Below, one piece after another: positions 56,601 to 64,000 of a stretch of 64,000 nt of DNA. This DNA is from Bolinopsis microptera (taxonomy: Eukaryota > Ctenophora > Tentaculata > Lobata > Bolinopsidae). Within the stretch, counting starts at the first letter, position 1, and each line of letters begins with the position of its first letter. The notes under the pieces were generated by a model. It made no database searches. It was given only the letters and a program-made list of their open reading frames with translations, and was not told the DNA's origin. A program made the position numbers and the translations under genes. Where the stretch lies: assembly GCF_026151205.1 (NCBI RefSeq), contig NC_087072.1, positions 17,933,669-17,997,668 of the forward strand, in the 5' to 3' direction.

Positions 56601-59600
56601 AAAATTCTATCTTATCTGATTGAGGATCAGGGTGTCATGGGGAGGCTTTGGCTCACTTTGGTAGAAATGAGTTTGGGGGCCGTGGATCCCCTCACCTTCA
56701 TATGCTTCTCAAAGTTAGTAGGATGCCCCTATACCAGGTGAGAGTCCCATCGAGGAAGTAATAGAATTTATGATAAGTATGTTACAACTCATTATCCAAC
56801 ACTTGAAGAAGATCCAGAGGTTCACAAACTTATAAAGCTTCAGCTGCACTCCCATACAAAAACATGTCAGAAAGGTTGGTAAAGACATATAGCCGATTTC
56901 GGGTTTCCCCAAAAACACTTTCTGAGGTTACAAAATTGTCTTAAAGGAAATCAAGAAAATGATGACAAAAAAGTCAAAAAACAACCAAAAGTCTGCTGAC
57001 AGTGAAACCCAAAGTTGAGGCTCATAACTGCGATCTAGAGATGTCATCTACAAACGTAAAACCTGCAGCGAAAATGTAAATACATACAATCGTCTTCTAC
57101 TCCTTGCTATACAAGGGAACATGGACGTTCAAATTTGTATGAGTCCGTGGGATGTTGTTAATTACGTTATTTCGTATGCCACCAAAAATGAGAAAGAGGT
57201 TTGTGACGCCTTGAAAGATGTTATTAAAAATATTGATCAGCCGAGCAATAAGAACTCTAAAGAAGCCCTTAGACAGCTTGGTAATACTTTTTTAAATTCT
57301 AGGTCCGTCTCCGTCCAAGAAGCTATTTTTCGTTGTCTGCCCCAGTTGAGTCTCTCCCATTTCAAACCTTCGGTTCTTTTCATTCCTTCTGACATGCCAG
57401 GGGATAGACATGGCATTGTCAAACCTCGTTCTACCCTACAACAGCTGCCAGATGATTCAGAAGATGTGTTCCATAACTCGCTTCTTGACAAATATCTCAA
57501 TCGTCCTGATGATTTAGAGTCGATCTGCTGGGCTGAATTTGCTTCCTTATACGTTCGGTTAGACAGAAACGTAACTTCTAAAAACAGACACAAAGTAATT
57601 ACTCTTAAATCTAATCTTGGCCAGATGATAAGGCGAGACTCGCCTCAAGTTATCAGAAGTAACAAAAAGTCTCGCACAAAGCAGCCTGAAAAGTATTACT
57701 ATTCGAAACTGTGTTTGTACTTTCCGTGGAGAAAGGAAGCTGATCTTATTGGCTCCTTTGCCACTTACCAAGAGTCATTTGCTGAGAATGTTGATGCCAT
57801 GAAACCCAACATCAAAAAGTTTGAACAATTTGACGACGATACTCTGCAAAAAATGGAAGCTGAAATAAGACAAGAGATCAAAGATTCACTTCTTGATGAA
57901 AATAAAAGGGAAGTTCTTGATGGTAGGCATCTTTTCAATCATCCCTTTGAAGGTATTGACATATCGAAGGAGGAAGAGAAGTCTGTGTTCAACGTCACTT
58001 ACAAGGAGCCCATTGTCACTGACGAACAATACCAACAAATGGTCACCAGTCTCAATGATAAACAGCGCGAACTCTTCAATATTGTAGATCATCACTCTTC
58101 CCTGGTTGCACAGGGTCACGAAGTCAATCAGCTTCTTCATTTTGTTAGTGGTGCTGGCGGAGTAGGTAAAAGTTTTCTCATAAAATGTATGCGCTCCTGT
58201 ATCTCACGCAAGTTCCCAGACAGTATCATTAAACCTAGGGTTGCTGTTGCAGCTAGCACAGGTGTTGCTGCAGCTCTCATTGACGGTCAAACTGTTCACC
58301 AACTCCTTCAGTTAGATTGTCAAGAGGGCGGGAGAATCCAACCTAAACCACTTAATCCAAAAAAGAAGATGCAAATGAGGAGGTTCTTTCAGCATGTAAG
58401 GTATATCATTATAGATGAAGTGTCCATGGTAGGTAACACAAACCTCAACCAGATTAATTCACGGTTGAATGAAATATTTGGGGTTCCTCCTGAAACCACA
58501 ATCTTTGGGGGAATCAACGTTATCTTCAGTGGTGACCTTCATCAGATTCCTGCGGTTCAACAAACTATGGTGTTTGAGACTAAAGGTATCGCTGCTCTTG
58601 GGCCTAACATTTGGAAGGATTCAATTACATTTTCTGAGCTAACGGACATAGTTAGAGCAAAGGGTGACAGTCAGTTCACGGAACTCTGTCACAGGCTTAG
58701 GGTAGGAGAGCACACCCCAGAGGATATTGAGTTGCTGGGTTCAAGGGTTGTTGAGAAACAGCCTAAACCTGCTGAAATCATGGACTCAATGGTCATTTAT
58801 CCAACCAATAGGCAGTGCAATAGTCACAATCAGGAGTGTGTTCAAGAATTGAGCAAAACCTCTTCAATAGTTAATGTTGTTGCTCAAGACAGATTCTCCA
58901 ATGAAGTTTTCAACAAATCTTCTAATTTTGGCGACAAAGTTTACGACAAAATGAACAAGAAACCCCAAGATTACACGACTGATGATGTGAACAAAACTGC
59001 TGGGTTACCAACTTCATTAAATATTGGTCCAGGAGCTAGGGTCATGGTGCGTGTTAATATTGACACCCCTGACAAAATTGTTAACGGTGTGACTGGGACT
59101 GTCCACAGTTTCCAACTCCAAAACGGCAAATCTGTAAAGGACGGTTCATGCAGTGCTAGAGACATTCGGCATGTTAATGTTATGTTTGATGATGTTAACG
59201 TCGGCAGAACCATAAAACATCATTGTGACAATTGCTGCGCTAACAATTGCACCAAGGCTGGCACTGTTCCAATTAAGCCCGTGGAAAAGGAATTTATCTC
59301 CAAAAAGAATAGTAAAACATGGCTGAAACGCTATCAAATTCCGATGGTTCTCTCTTGGGCATGCACTGTTCACAAAGTTCAGGGTTTGACTTTGAACAAA
59401 GCATATGTATTCCTCGCTGGAGCATCAAAAGGTCACTCATGGCAGTCAGGCATGGCATACACTGCTATCTCTAGGTTAACATCTCTCCTTGGTCTGCACT
59501 TCATATCTTTTGACCCCAGGCAAATTCGCACATCTAAGAAAGTTGTAGATGAGTATGCTCGACTACGTGATGTTCCTAAATTTTGTGTTCTCCTCCAAGG

Positions 59601-62600
59601 TAATAATGTTCCTGCAGCTACTTGTGAAGAAGTTTTAATAATGAGTCCCCATACCATCTGATCCCATCACTCTTCCCTGCAGTAAACCATGTAATGTGTC
59701 ATCTTCTCCCCACAACACCATCATCAACTCGCCTCCTGTATTAAAACGCCACATACCTTTTTCTCCATTAGCGGATCTTACGAAGAAACATTTCAAGGCT
59801 ACCTCATTATATTCTCCGCTCTCTATGATGTCTCCACAGCCTACTACTGGTCTCAAACGTCCTTTACCAAACTCTCCTCAAGTTCCAGCAAGTCCACTTC
59901 TAAGTAAACATCTCAAAACGACAAAGTCTCTTTCTCCTTTATACAATGCAGATGTGGTCAACAATCCGGTTATGCAAGTTCCTACCAGTTATCCACAAGT
60001 TATCTCTGAAACTGTTGGCAGGGCACATGTCATTGATTTTTTGGGTCATCCTCAATCGGCAGAAACTGCAACTTTATTACAATCTTTGGGATTCTCAGTC
60101 AATGCCTCCTTTGCTAATATCCAGGTTAATTCCAGTTGTGGTTACATCGCCTCTAGAGTCATTTCTAAACTGAAGTCCTTCCTTTCGACAGGCCAGTCAT
60201 GGTTTAACGCATCACTATTCGACTGTAACTATTGGGGAGCCTCGGATTTTGAGACAGACATATGTGCACTAGGTAATCATGCTCTTAACATTTCCGGCAC
60301 AAGTCCCGTATTCCTTTCAGAAACTAATTGCCTTGATCTTATTCCTATTTACTCGCTACATTTTCACAATTTATTATTTATACATAGAAATGATTATCTT
60401 TCCAATGTAGAACCTCCCCATAGTAAGTCTACGTTCAAAGCCCGCATCATACACCTTTGGGATAAGTTTAAGTCTAACGCACAGGTCCTTCCCCCAACCT
60501 TATTTATAGTTAATACAGACGATGGTCATGGCGTTCATTGGTATACTGTTATTTTAGAAATTGGCTCTGCGCACTCCCCATCTCATGAATTGTAATTTCA
60601 TCCTCGGCATTGTGAATGTTAGCCCTTGCACTTATAAATAATCTTACACTCTAGCTCTCATTCACTTGCAATTTATAACAATCACGAACACCACTCACCC
60701 CATACCTATCCTAGAACTTTCACAACACCATACCAGTGCTGTTGTAACGTGACTTCTTGCGGTGTGAACAGTGTAGTCAGCCTTACATTCTTACACTCGA
60801 GGTTCTGATTACACAGGTAATACAGTCGCGTTTTTAAACCAATAATCTTTTTTGTCGCCTATAATAATGCTTTACATTGATAATACTAATTAGTTTCAAT
60901 TACCTATTCACCGTTACGGTTTAAATGCCAATAAATTTAGTACATATTAATGTTCCTTTCAACATAGTTCCTCCTAACATTATTCGTTTTTCAGGAAGTT
61001 AGACGTACAACAGGACACTGAAGTTTAAGACAGAAGCTATAACAACAATTATAACATTACATATTACTACTATTCTACAATTCAATCAACATTATCTTAT
61101 ATAATTATATCTACGTTAATTTATGCTCTCCATAATTAACCAATTTCTATTATCACATTAGCAATAAATGACATGCACATACTACATTTTCCATTTAACT
61201 TGCACTCTAACTTTACATTTGTTTTACTGCAGCTATTTAATCGATATACTTTTGTTACTTTATAATTTTCAATATGTCATAAATGTCATGTTATTATCTC
61301 ATAATATATCTTTAAACCCCTGTAATATCTCAGTTATCAGATAAGATTGGATGCATTATCATATGTTAGCAAAGAGGTTCGTCCGAGCAATTTACCCGTG
61401 GGATTGTCACGTGCTAACGGAAACTGGGAAGAGTGGTTAACTGCGTGTGGTTATTGTACCTCACTATCAACTGTTCTCAGGCTAATTACCTCACCTCATT
61501 CTCCACATCTACATAAAAGGGAAGGTGTTTCTATACTTTTTTAATATAATAATACAATTATTATGCACATTAAGTTTTCTCACGCTTTCATTCAAGATTG
61601 CTTCACCACTTTTGATTTAATATTCATATAATGTAGATGTAATATTACGCACGGGACAATTACAACTTATTTCCTTTCAGATCAGTTGCTTGCTGTTTTC
61701 CAGTCTTCACATTCAGTTTCACAACTGTCAACAGTTCCTTTCATGCCATAGGCTCGCTTATAGATAAAAATGCCGTCTCCGGATCAGCCCTCCTTGACAG
61801 TTGACTCTATCATATCACAATCCATGAAATGGTTCGTAAATTAAACATTATCGTTCTATTAGTGTTCATATTTAATTATATTGGAAAAATTCTCCATTTT
61901 TCTCTGTCACCCTATGATTCCGAAGTTATATAATATACCTTATTTCAACCTATATTAGTGTTATAATCATGCAAACGCATGAAAAACTAATTGAATAATT
62001 CACTGATTTCAGAGCAGCTGTGAACACAATTTTGTCAAAACGTAACGCACACCATCGGCTGCTGATTGAGTGATATTACTTCCTAATTCACAGATCTCCA
62101 AATCTACTACTTTACACTAACCTAGCGAGACAATGGAATGAACACTTCATCTTACTGAACTAATTAACATACTGGACATTGAGACTTGAATTCCAATAAT
62201 TGGTATCATTGAAGTATGACTAAAACACATCATTTAATCTTGTATAACCACTAATTAGAAAGTGGAACAGAGGGACCAGTTTTATGCACAACATGATAAT
62301 ATTTAATAATATGTTCTCTTCCTTAACTATTTCACCGGAACCTAGATTATATCGTGTATCATTTTTCTCTGCCACAGAGTTGCGCGTTGTTATGGCAACT
62401 TTGATCTTAACGTTTGCGGAGGAACATTCAAATTAAATCTACACGCAATATTTCAGAGTACAGTCGCGCGGCTTATCAGTAAAATTAATTAAATTACCTT
62501 AACGCGCGCACTGTGTCTGAACAACATTAATTTTCCTCGATGCACAACTATTATCAATTATATTCCTTTAGCATCCACAGACAACTAAACTCGCGGCACC

Positions 62601-63709
62601 TCCAAACTTGAGCTAATTAACAATTACATTAAGCTGGTCCGGCCCACTCTAATTGCATTGTCTGACCTGAGGTTCAGGTACAACGATCAACTTTTATTTT
62701 GGTTTAATGTAACTATTCACAATTCAGCTAGTCAATTAAGCCAATTCACGTGACACAAGGAAGGAAAATTAATTGAAGGCCAATGTATTATATAATGAAA
62801 TTTGAAGAGTTTTAAGTTGGTGCAAGTGGATGGAAATCTAGCGTCCGCCGACAGCCGAACAAACGGGCGCAATTCTTGTTTCACACTGCACTAGTTTAAG
62901 AAGTGGTAAGTTAGTGTGAGCTCACCAGAAGGTTGAAGGCCGATATATTTTACGGTATTAATATTAAAGAACGGATATCAGCGTGGACTATCCTGATTAC
63001 ATGCTTACTAAAACATTGCGATGTTTATTTACTGAGCTCAAAGTAATCAGGAGATCAGCAATAGAGTGATGATTGTGGATAATAATAACCACATCCACAC
63101 GTCTGATGTGCTTTGTAATGTGTAATGTGCCTTAAAACATCATTAATTCCTCTCTTTGAAGGCTAAAGACTGTAATATGATGATGATATCACTTTCCCAT
63201 ATCAATAAATGTGTACTGTGTACTGTACTGTGTGATGTACTGTGTGCTGTACTTTTTTGCTGTACTTTTTTGCTGTACTGTGTGTTGTACTGTGTGCTGT
63301 ACTGTGTGCTATACTATGTGCTGTACTGTGTGCTGCACTGTGTGCTGTACTGTGTGCTGTACTGTGTGTTGTAATGTGTGCTGTACTGTGTGCTGTACTG
63401 TGTGCTGCACTGTGTGCTGTACTGTATGCTGTATTGTGTGCTGTACTATGTACTATACGTAGTTTTGATAGTACATAACTTATATAACACCCACACTCCA
63501 CAGGGTCCTACTGCTCTGTATGTAACGAAGGAGGAAGTTTGTTTATATGTGACGAGTCCCAGTGTGGTCGCCCCTACTGTCACGCCTGTATAACCCGGGT
63601 ATGTGGGCCCCACTCTCTGGAAATGGTGGAGAAATCTGATCCGTGGTTATGTGTGCTGTGTAACCCCGCTGGGAAGGAGGGGAACCTGGTGAAACGACCG
63701 GATTGGCAG
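47695..63709 (+). CDS. DNMT3: DNA (cytosine-5)-methyltransferase 3 (DNMT3), N-terminal exons
   Basis: This is the de novo DNA methyltransferase; the catalytic domain would lie beyond the right edge. Exons: 47695-47859 (acidic then basic N-terminus with KKRRGKRRRDR, a likely nuclear signal), 48130-48774, 48943-49486 and 63504-63709. Junction phases match (0, 0, 1). Exon 2 ends inside a PWWP domain (VGSFVLGKLVRYGWWPGL) that exon 3 completes (NERLVYWFGDCTKSVIDIKDL). Exon 3 then begins the ADD domain with its GATA-like finger (CVACQEREAAHPHPLFEEYK...LCDTC). Exon 4 encodes the PHD-like part (CSVCNEGGSLFICDESQCGR, YCHACI, WLCVLC). PWWP reads H3K36 methylation and ADD reads unmodified H3K4. The region of exon 2 before PWWP was not recognised. 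Intron 3, 14 kb, holds a Helitron. Confidence 0.9.
49487..49880 (+). other. 5' part of DNMT3 intron 3, possible Helitron promoter region
   Basis: The donor GTGAGT at 49487 opens the intron. From about 49680 the sequence turns GC-richer locally (GCGCGCGCGCAG, GCGTGACGTCACG, the latter a CRE-like palindrome) just upstream of the first ORF of the Helitron. The exact 5' end of the transposon was not found. Confidence 0.35.
49886..50600 (+). CDS. Unrecognised two-exon ORF at the 5' end of the Helitron
   Basis: Exon 1 (49886-50309, donor GGTGAG) and exon 2 (50437-50600, acceptor TTATAG) join in frame (phase 1) to give about 195 residues. The N-terminus is a signal-like hydrophobic stretch (MKYKLLIILFLLGCSTD), and two further hydrophobic segments follow (FDMFCMVLCYFGNQVLL; AATSVLIVLMFASS). 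The stop codon at 50598-50600 lies four bases before the ATG of the 2A ORF. This could be a small membrane or secreted protein of the element, or a decoy upstream frame. No family recognised. Confidence 0.4.
50605..54101 (+). CDS. 2A-SGNH hydrolase-AlkB dioxygenase polyprotein of the Helitron
   Basis: Exon 1 (50605-50910) encodes an 81-residue hydrophobic leader ending in the 2A signature LILSGDVETNPGP (DVETNPGP at 50824-50847). The intron 50911-51083 is phase 0. Exon 2 begins VVVIGDSMVKY, the SGNH block I (Ser at 51102), followed by VMVGTNNIKG (block III) and DNLHFSYTG (block V). After a Pro/Ala-rich tract of about 300 residues (51765-52690) comes an AlkB-type 2-oxoglutarate/Fe(II) dioxygenase: ILVNFYKDSSTILPYHKDDE with H-x-D at 53028-53036, ATLSIGATRYMDF, the distal His in YFHRIAPG (53202) and RFSLTFRT. 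The end holds six 19-residue tandem repeats. 2A causes ribosome skipping, so leader and main chain should separate. Confidence 0.8.
51765..52690 (+). repeat. Pro/Ala-rich low-complexity tract
   Basis: About 310 codons of irregular (A/P)-rich repeats built from GCACCTGCTCCT-like units link the SGNH and AlkB domains. The biased sequence also leaves long open frames on the other frames and strand, which are artefacts of repetition. It probably acts as a flexible spacer. Confidence 0.85.
53287..53627 (+). repeat. Six 57-bp tandem repeats in the AlkB ORF
   Basis: Six in-frame units encode GVSSSGPVSLKPYTLDKTE with small changes (S/D and P/A alternatives). Because the unit is a multiple of three, expansion keeps the frame. 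Degenerate relatives (GTGVSSS, GSGVSSA) continue to about 53960. Confidence 0.85.
54102..57120 (+). pseudogene. Frameshift-riddled Helitron Rep region (HUH motif present)
   Basis: Parts of a Helitron Rep domain are visible in different frames. HFGRNEFGGRGSPHLHMLLK has the HUH motif at 56693-56701. DKYVTTHYPTLEEDPEVHKL is followed by QLHSHTKTCQK, the zinc-binding segment, and IYKRKTCSENVNTYNRLLLL runs directly into the intact helicase ORF. Between and before these, frames change every few tens of codons, often at homopolymers. 54427-54741 is a basic low-complexity stretch. The flanking ORFs are clean, so error in the underlying sequence is as likely as genuine decay. Confidence 0.7.
57121..59661 (+). 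CDS. Helitron Rep C-terminus and Pif1-type helicase
   Basis: The open frame really starts upstream (at least 57028); the ATG at 57121 is internal to the Rep domain. DVQICMSPWDVVNYVISYATK holds the two-tyrosine motif (Tyr 15 and 19) expected of Helitron Rep, which nicks and joins DNA. The helicase follows from about residue 310: Walker A GAGGVGKS (58150-58173), AASTGVAAALIDGQTVHQLL, Walker B IIIDEVSMV, FSGDLHQIPAV, and the C-terminal SWACTVHKVQGLTL and AYTAISRL motifs of the Pif1/RecD group. It unwinds the displaced strand during rolling-circle transposition. A short Cys-rich insert (CDNCCANNC) lies near residue 705. No stop or shift is seen across 846 codons. Confidence 0.9.
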   Translation: MDVQICMSPWDVVNYVISYATKNEKEVCDALKDVIKNIDQPSNKNSKEALRQLGNTFLNSRSVSVQEAIFRCLPQLSLSHFKPSVLFIPSDMPGDRHGIVKPRSTLQQLPDDSEDVFHNSLLDKYLNRPDDLESICWAEFASLYVRLDRNVTSKNRHKVITLKSNLGQMIRRDSPQVIRSNKKSRTKQPEKYYYSKLCLYFPWRKEADLIGSFATYQESFAENVDAMKPNIKKFEQFDDDTLQKMEAEIRQEIKDSLLDENKREVLDGRHLFNHPFEGIDISKEEEKSVFNVTYKEPIVTDEQYQQMVTSLNDKQRELFNIVDHHSSLVAQGHEVNQLLHFVSGAGGVGKSFLIKCMRSCISRKFPDSIIKPRVAVAASTGVAAALIDGQTVHQLLQLDCQEGGRIQPKPLNPKKKMQMRRFFQHVRYIIIDEVSMVGNTNLNQINSRLNEIFGVPPETTIFGGINVIFSGDLHQIPAVQQTMVFETKGIAALGPNIWKDSITFSELTDIVRAKGDSQFTELCHRLRVGEHTPEDIELLGSRVVEKQPKPAEIMDSMVIYPTNRQCNSHNQECVQELSKTSSIVNVVAQDRFSNEVFNKSSNFGDKVYDKMNKKPQDYTTDDVNKTAGLPTSLNIGPGARVMVRVNIDTPDKIVNGVTGTVHSFQLQNGKSVKDGSCSARDIRHVNVMFDDVNVGRTIKHHCDNCCANNCTKAGTVPIKPVEKEFISKKNSKTWLKRYQIPMVLSWACTVHKVQGLTLNKAYVFLAGASKGHSWQSGMAYTAISRLTSLLGLHFISFDPRQIRTSKKVVDEYARLRDVPKFCVLLQGNNVPAATCEEVLIMSPHTI
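59696..60595 (+). CDS. Possible papain-fold cysteine peptidase of the Helitron
   Basis: A 299-codon open frame begins after the helicase stop without a clear ATG; the first in-frame ATG is near 59825. After a Ser/Pro-rich N-terminus it has NSSCGYIASRVISKL, a Cys in a helix-start context, and later NTDDGHGVHWYTVILEI, a His followed by a beta-strand. The Cys-before-His order fits OTU/papain-like peptidases (Ulp1-type would be His first). OTU-like peptidases are known from some animal Helitrons. The match here is by motif logic only. A splice-acceptor-like CTTCCCTGCAG at 59672-59682 suggests it may be expressed by splicing. Confidence 0.45.
   Translation: MSSSPHNTIINSPPVLKRHIPFSPLADLTKKHFKATSLYSPLSMMSPQPTTGLKRPLPNSPQVPASPLLSKHLKTTKSLSPLYNADVVNNPVMQVPTSYPQVISETVGRAHVIDFLGHPQSAETATLLQSLGFSVNASFANIQVNSSCGYIASRVISKLKSFLSTGQSWFNASLFDCNYWGASDFETDICALGNHALNISGTSPVFLSETNCLDLIPIYSLHFHNLLFIHRNDYLSNVEPPHSKSTFKARIIHLWDKFKSNAQVLPPTLFIVNTDDGHGVHWYTVILEIGSAHSPSHEL
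60600..63195. other. 3' part of DNMT3 intron 3, AT-rich, no gene
   Basis: No coding exons seen. It may include the 3' end of the Helitron and other decayed repeats. A few short open frames lack domains or splice context. Confidence 0.4.
63206..63456 (+). repeat. Decamer minisatellite (TGTGCTGTAC)n
   Basis: About 25 imperfect tandem copies of a 10-bp unit TGTGCTGTAC (with TGCAC, TGTAT and TTTTT variants) end about 50 bp before the acceptor of the DNMT3 ADD exon. Open frames in all phases here are by-products of the repeat. Confidence 0.85.
63504..63709 (+). CDS. DNMT3: DNMT3 exon encoding the ADD PHD-like finger
   Basis: The exon begins after CTCCACAG and ends at CAG|GTAACC in phase 0. It completes the codon split at 49486 and encodes GSYCSVCNEGGSLFICDESQ, CGRPYCHACITRVCGP, DPWLCVLCNP and KRPDWQ. 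This fits the PHD-like half of the ADD domain and the linker towards the methyltransferase domain, whose exons lie beyond 64000. Confidence 0.92.
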
Positions 63710-63714
63710 GTAAC

Positions 63715-64000
63715 CTTACTGGGATATGTATCATTATAATGGGTAATTAGTGGGTAATTAGTGTGTAATTGTTGTGGTGATTAGTGTGAAGCTGTAATTG
63801 TTTGGGGGTGTAAAAGGAGAGGGCTTTTTGGAGCATTGACTTTGCAGTTTGGAGAATAGGCTGCTGTAAGGCTTCGTGTATAATTGTAGTGCTGTATAAC
63901 AATACCCACAACGACTCATGATATATTACATGTCTATGATATATATACGTGACTCAACCAAAGTTCAGAGTGTAAGGTCAAATTTCAGTACGGAACAAGT
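63715..64000. other. Start of next DNMT3 intron
   Basis: The sequence after donor GTAACC; no exon seen before the window ends. Confidence 0.5.

Larger units (their letters stand above)
49700..60600 (+). mobile_element. Large Helitron with 2A, SGNH, AlkB and peptidase-like modules
   Basis: All parts are on the plus strand within DNMT3 intron 3: a two-exon ORF (49886-50600), a 2A-led SGNH/AlkB ORF (50605-54101), a frameshift-ridden block with the Rep HUH motif (54102-57120), a Pif1-type helicase (57121-59661) and a peptidase-like ORF (59696-60595). The Rep-to-helicase arrangement defines a Helitron-class rolling-circle transposon. The outer limits are approximate: terminal TC/CTRR-type ends and the 3' hairpin could not be placed with confidence. 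It remains possible that the SGNH/AlkB part belongs to a separate element. Confidence 0.75.

Noticed and set aside
61347-61544. 65-codon open frame in the DNMT3 intron
   Set aside because: No domain, no splice context and no relation to neighbouring Helitron ORFs.
63156-63501. Several overlapping Cys/Leu/Val-rich frames
   Set aside because: Produced by a 10-bp minisatellite that is open in several frames; no start context or domain.

Overview
The window is nuclear DNA of an animal. It carries spliceosomal introns, animal-type housekeeping genes, a DNMT3 methyltransferase with PWWP and ADD domains, and transposon families typical of aquatic invertebrates (Penelope-like/Naiad, CR1-like LINE, Helitron, many short MITEs). 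Nothing identifies the species. The combination of DNMT3, a selenocysteine SELENOU, Naiad-type retroelements and probable spliced-leader acceptors would suit a cnidarian (perhaps hydrozoan) or another early-branching or marine invertebrate, but this is inference.

Layout. 1-4.1 kb is a graveyard of short repeats lying in and around a broken rhodopsin-like GPCR gene. 4.1-14.1 kb is a dense cluster of eight genes, all on the minus strand: RPS25, RPL7A, an unrecognised gene with a mitochondrial-looking N-terminus, SELENOU (in-frame UGA plus a SECIS element), a KH-domain RNA-binding protein, RPL8, RPL13 and ubiquitin-RPS27A. Introns of RPL13 and RPS27A hold three probable H/ACA snoRNAs, two of them paralogues with covarying stems. 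14.2-20 kb is mostly non-autonomous transposons. 20.0-31.6 kb carries minus-strand METTL6, a double twin-CX9C protein (CHCHD5-like), ubiquilin and the proteasome ATPase PSMC6, with a gypsy gag relic at 24.2 kb. 32.3-33.3 kb holds retroelement fragments. 34.0-43.4 kb holds two head-to-tail copies of a Penelope-like element with the GIY-YIG nuclease domain at the N-terminus (Naiad type); the second copy is split by an intact two-ORF CR1/L2-like LINE. 43.4-46.2 kb is another MITE nest.

47.7-63.7 kb is a plus-strand DNMT3 gene that runs off the right edge. Its 14-kb intron, which splits the ADD domain between its GATA-like finger and its PHD finger, contains an unusual Helitron. In order this has a small two-exon ORF, a 2A-like 'stop-go' leader, an SGNH-hydrolase domain, a Pro/Ala-rich linker, an AlkB-type 2-oxoglutarate dioxygenase, an indel-riddled Rep (HUH) region, an intact Pif1-type helicase and a possible cysteine peptidase. 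This element is the best candidate for an under-described system.

Two themes run through the window. First, all 13 recognisable cellular genes have a splice-acceptor-like AG 0-34 nt upstream of the start codon, and the cluster genes sit only about 180-560 bp apart, which fits spliced-leader trans-splicing and possibly polycistronic transcription. Second, single-base indels in otherwise healthy genes (UBQLN, METTL6) and a 3-kb frameshift-riddled block in the Helitron suggest local base-level errors in the underlying assembly.
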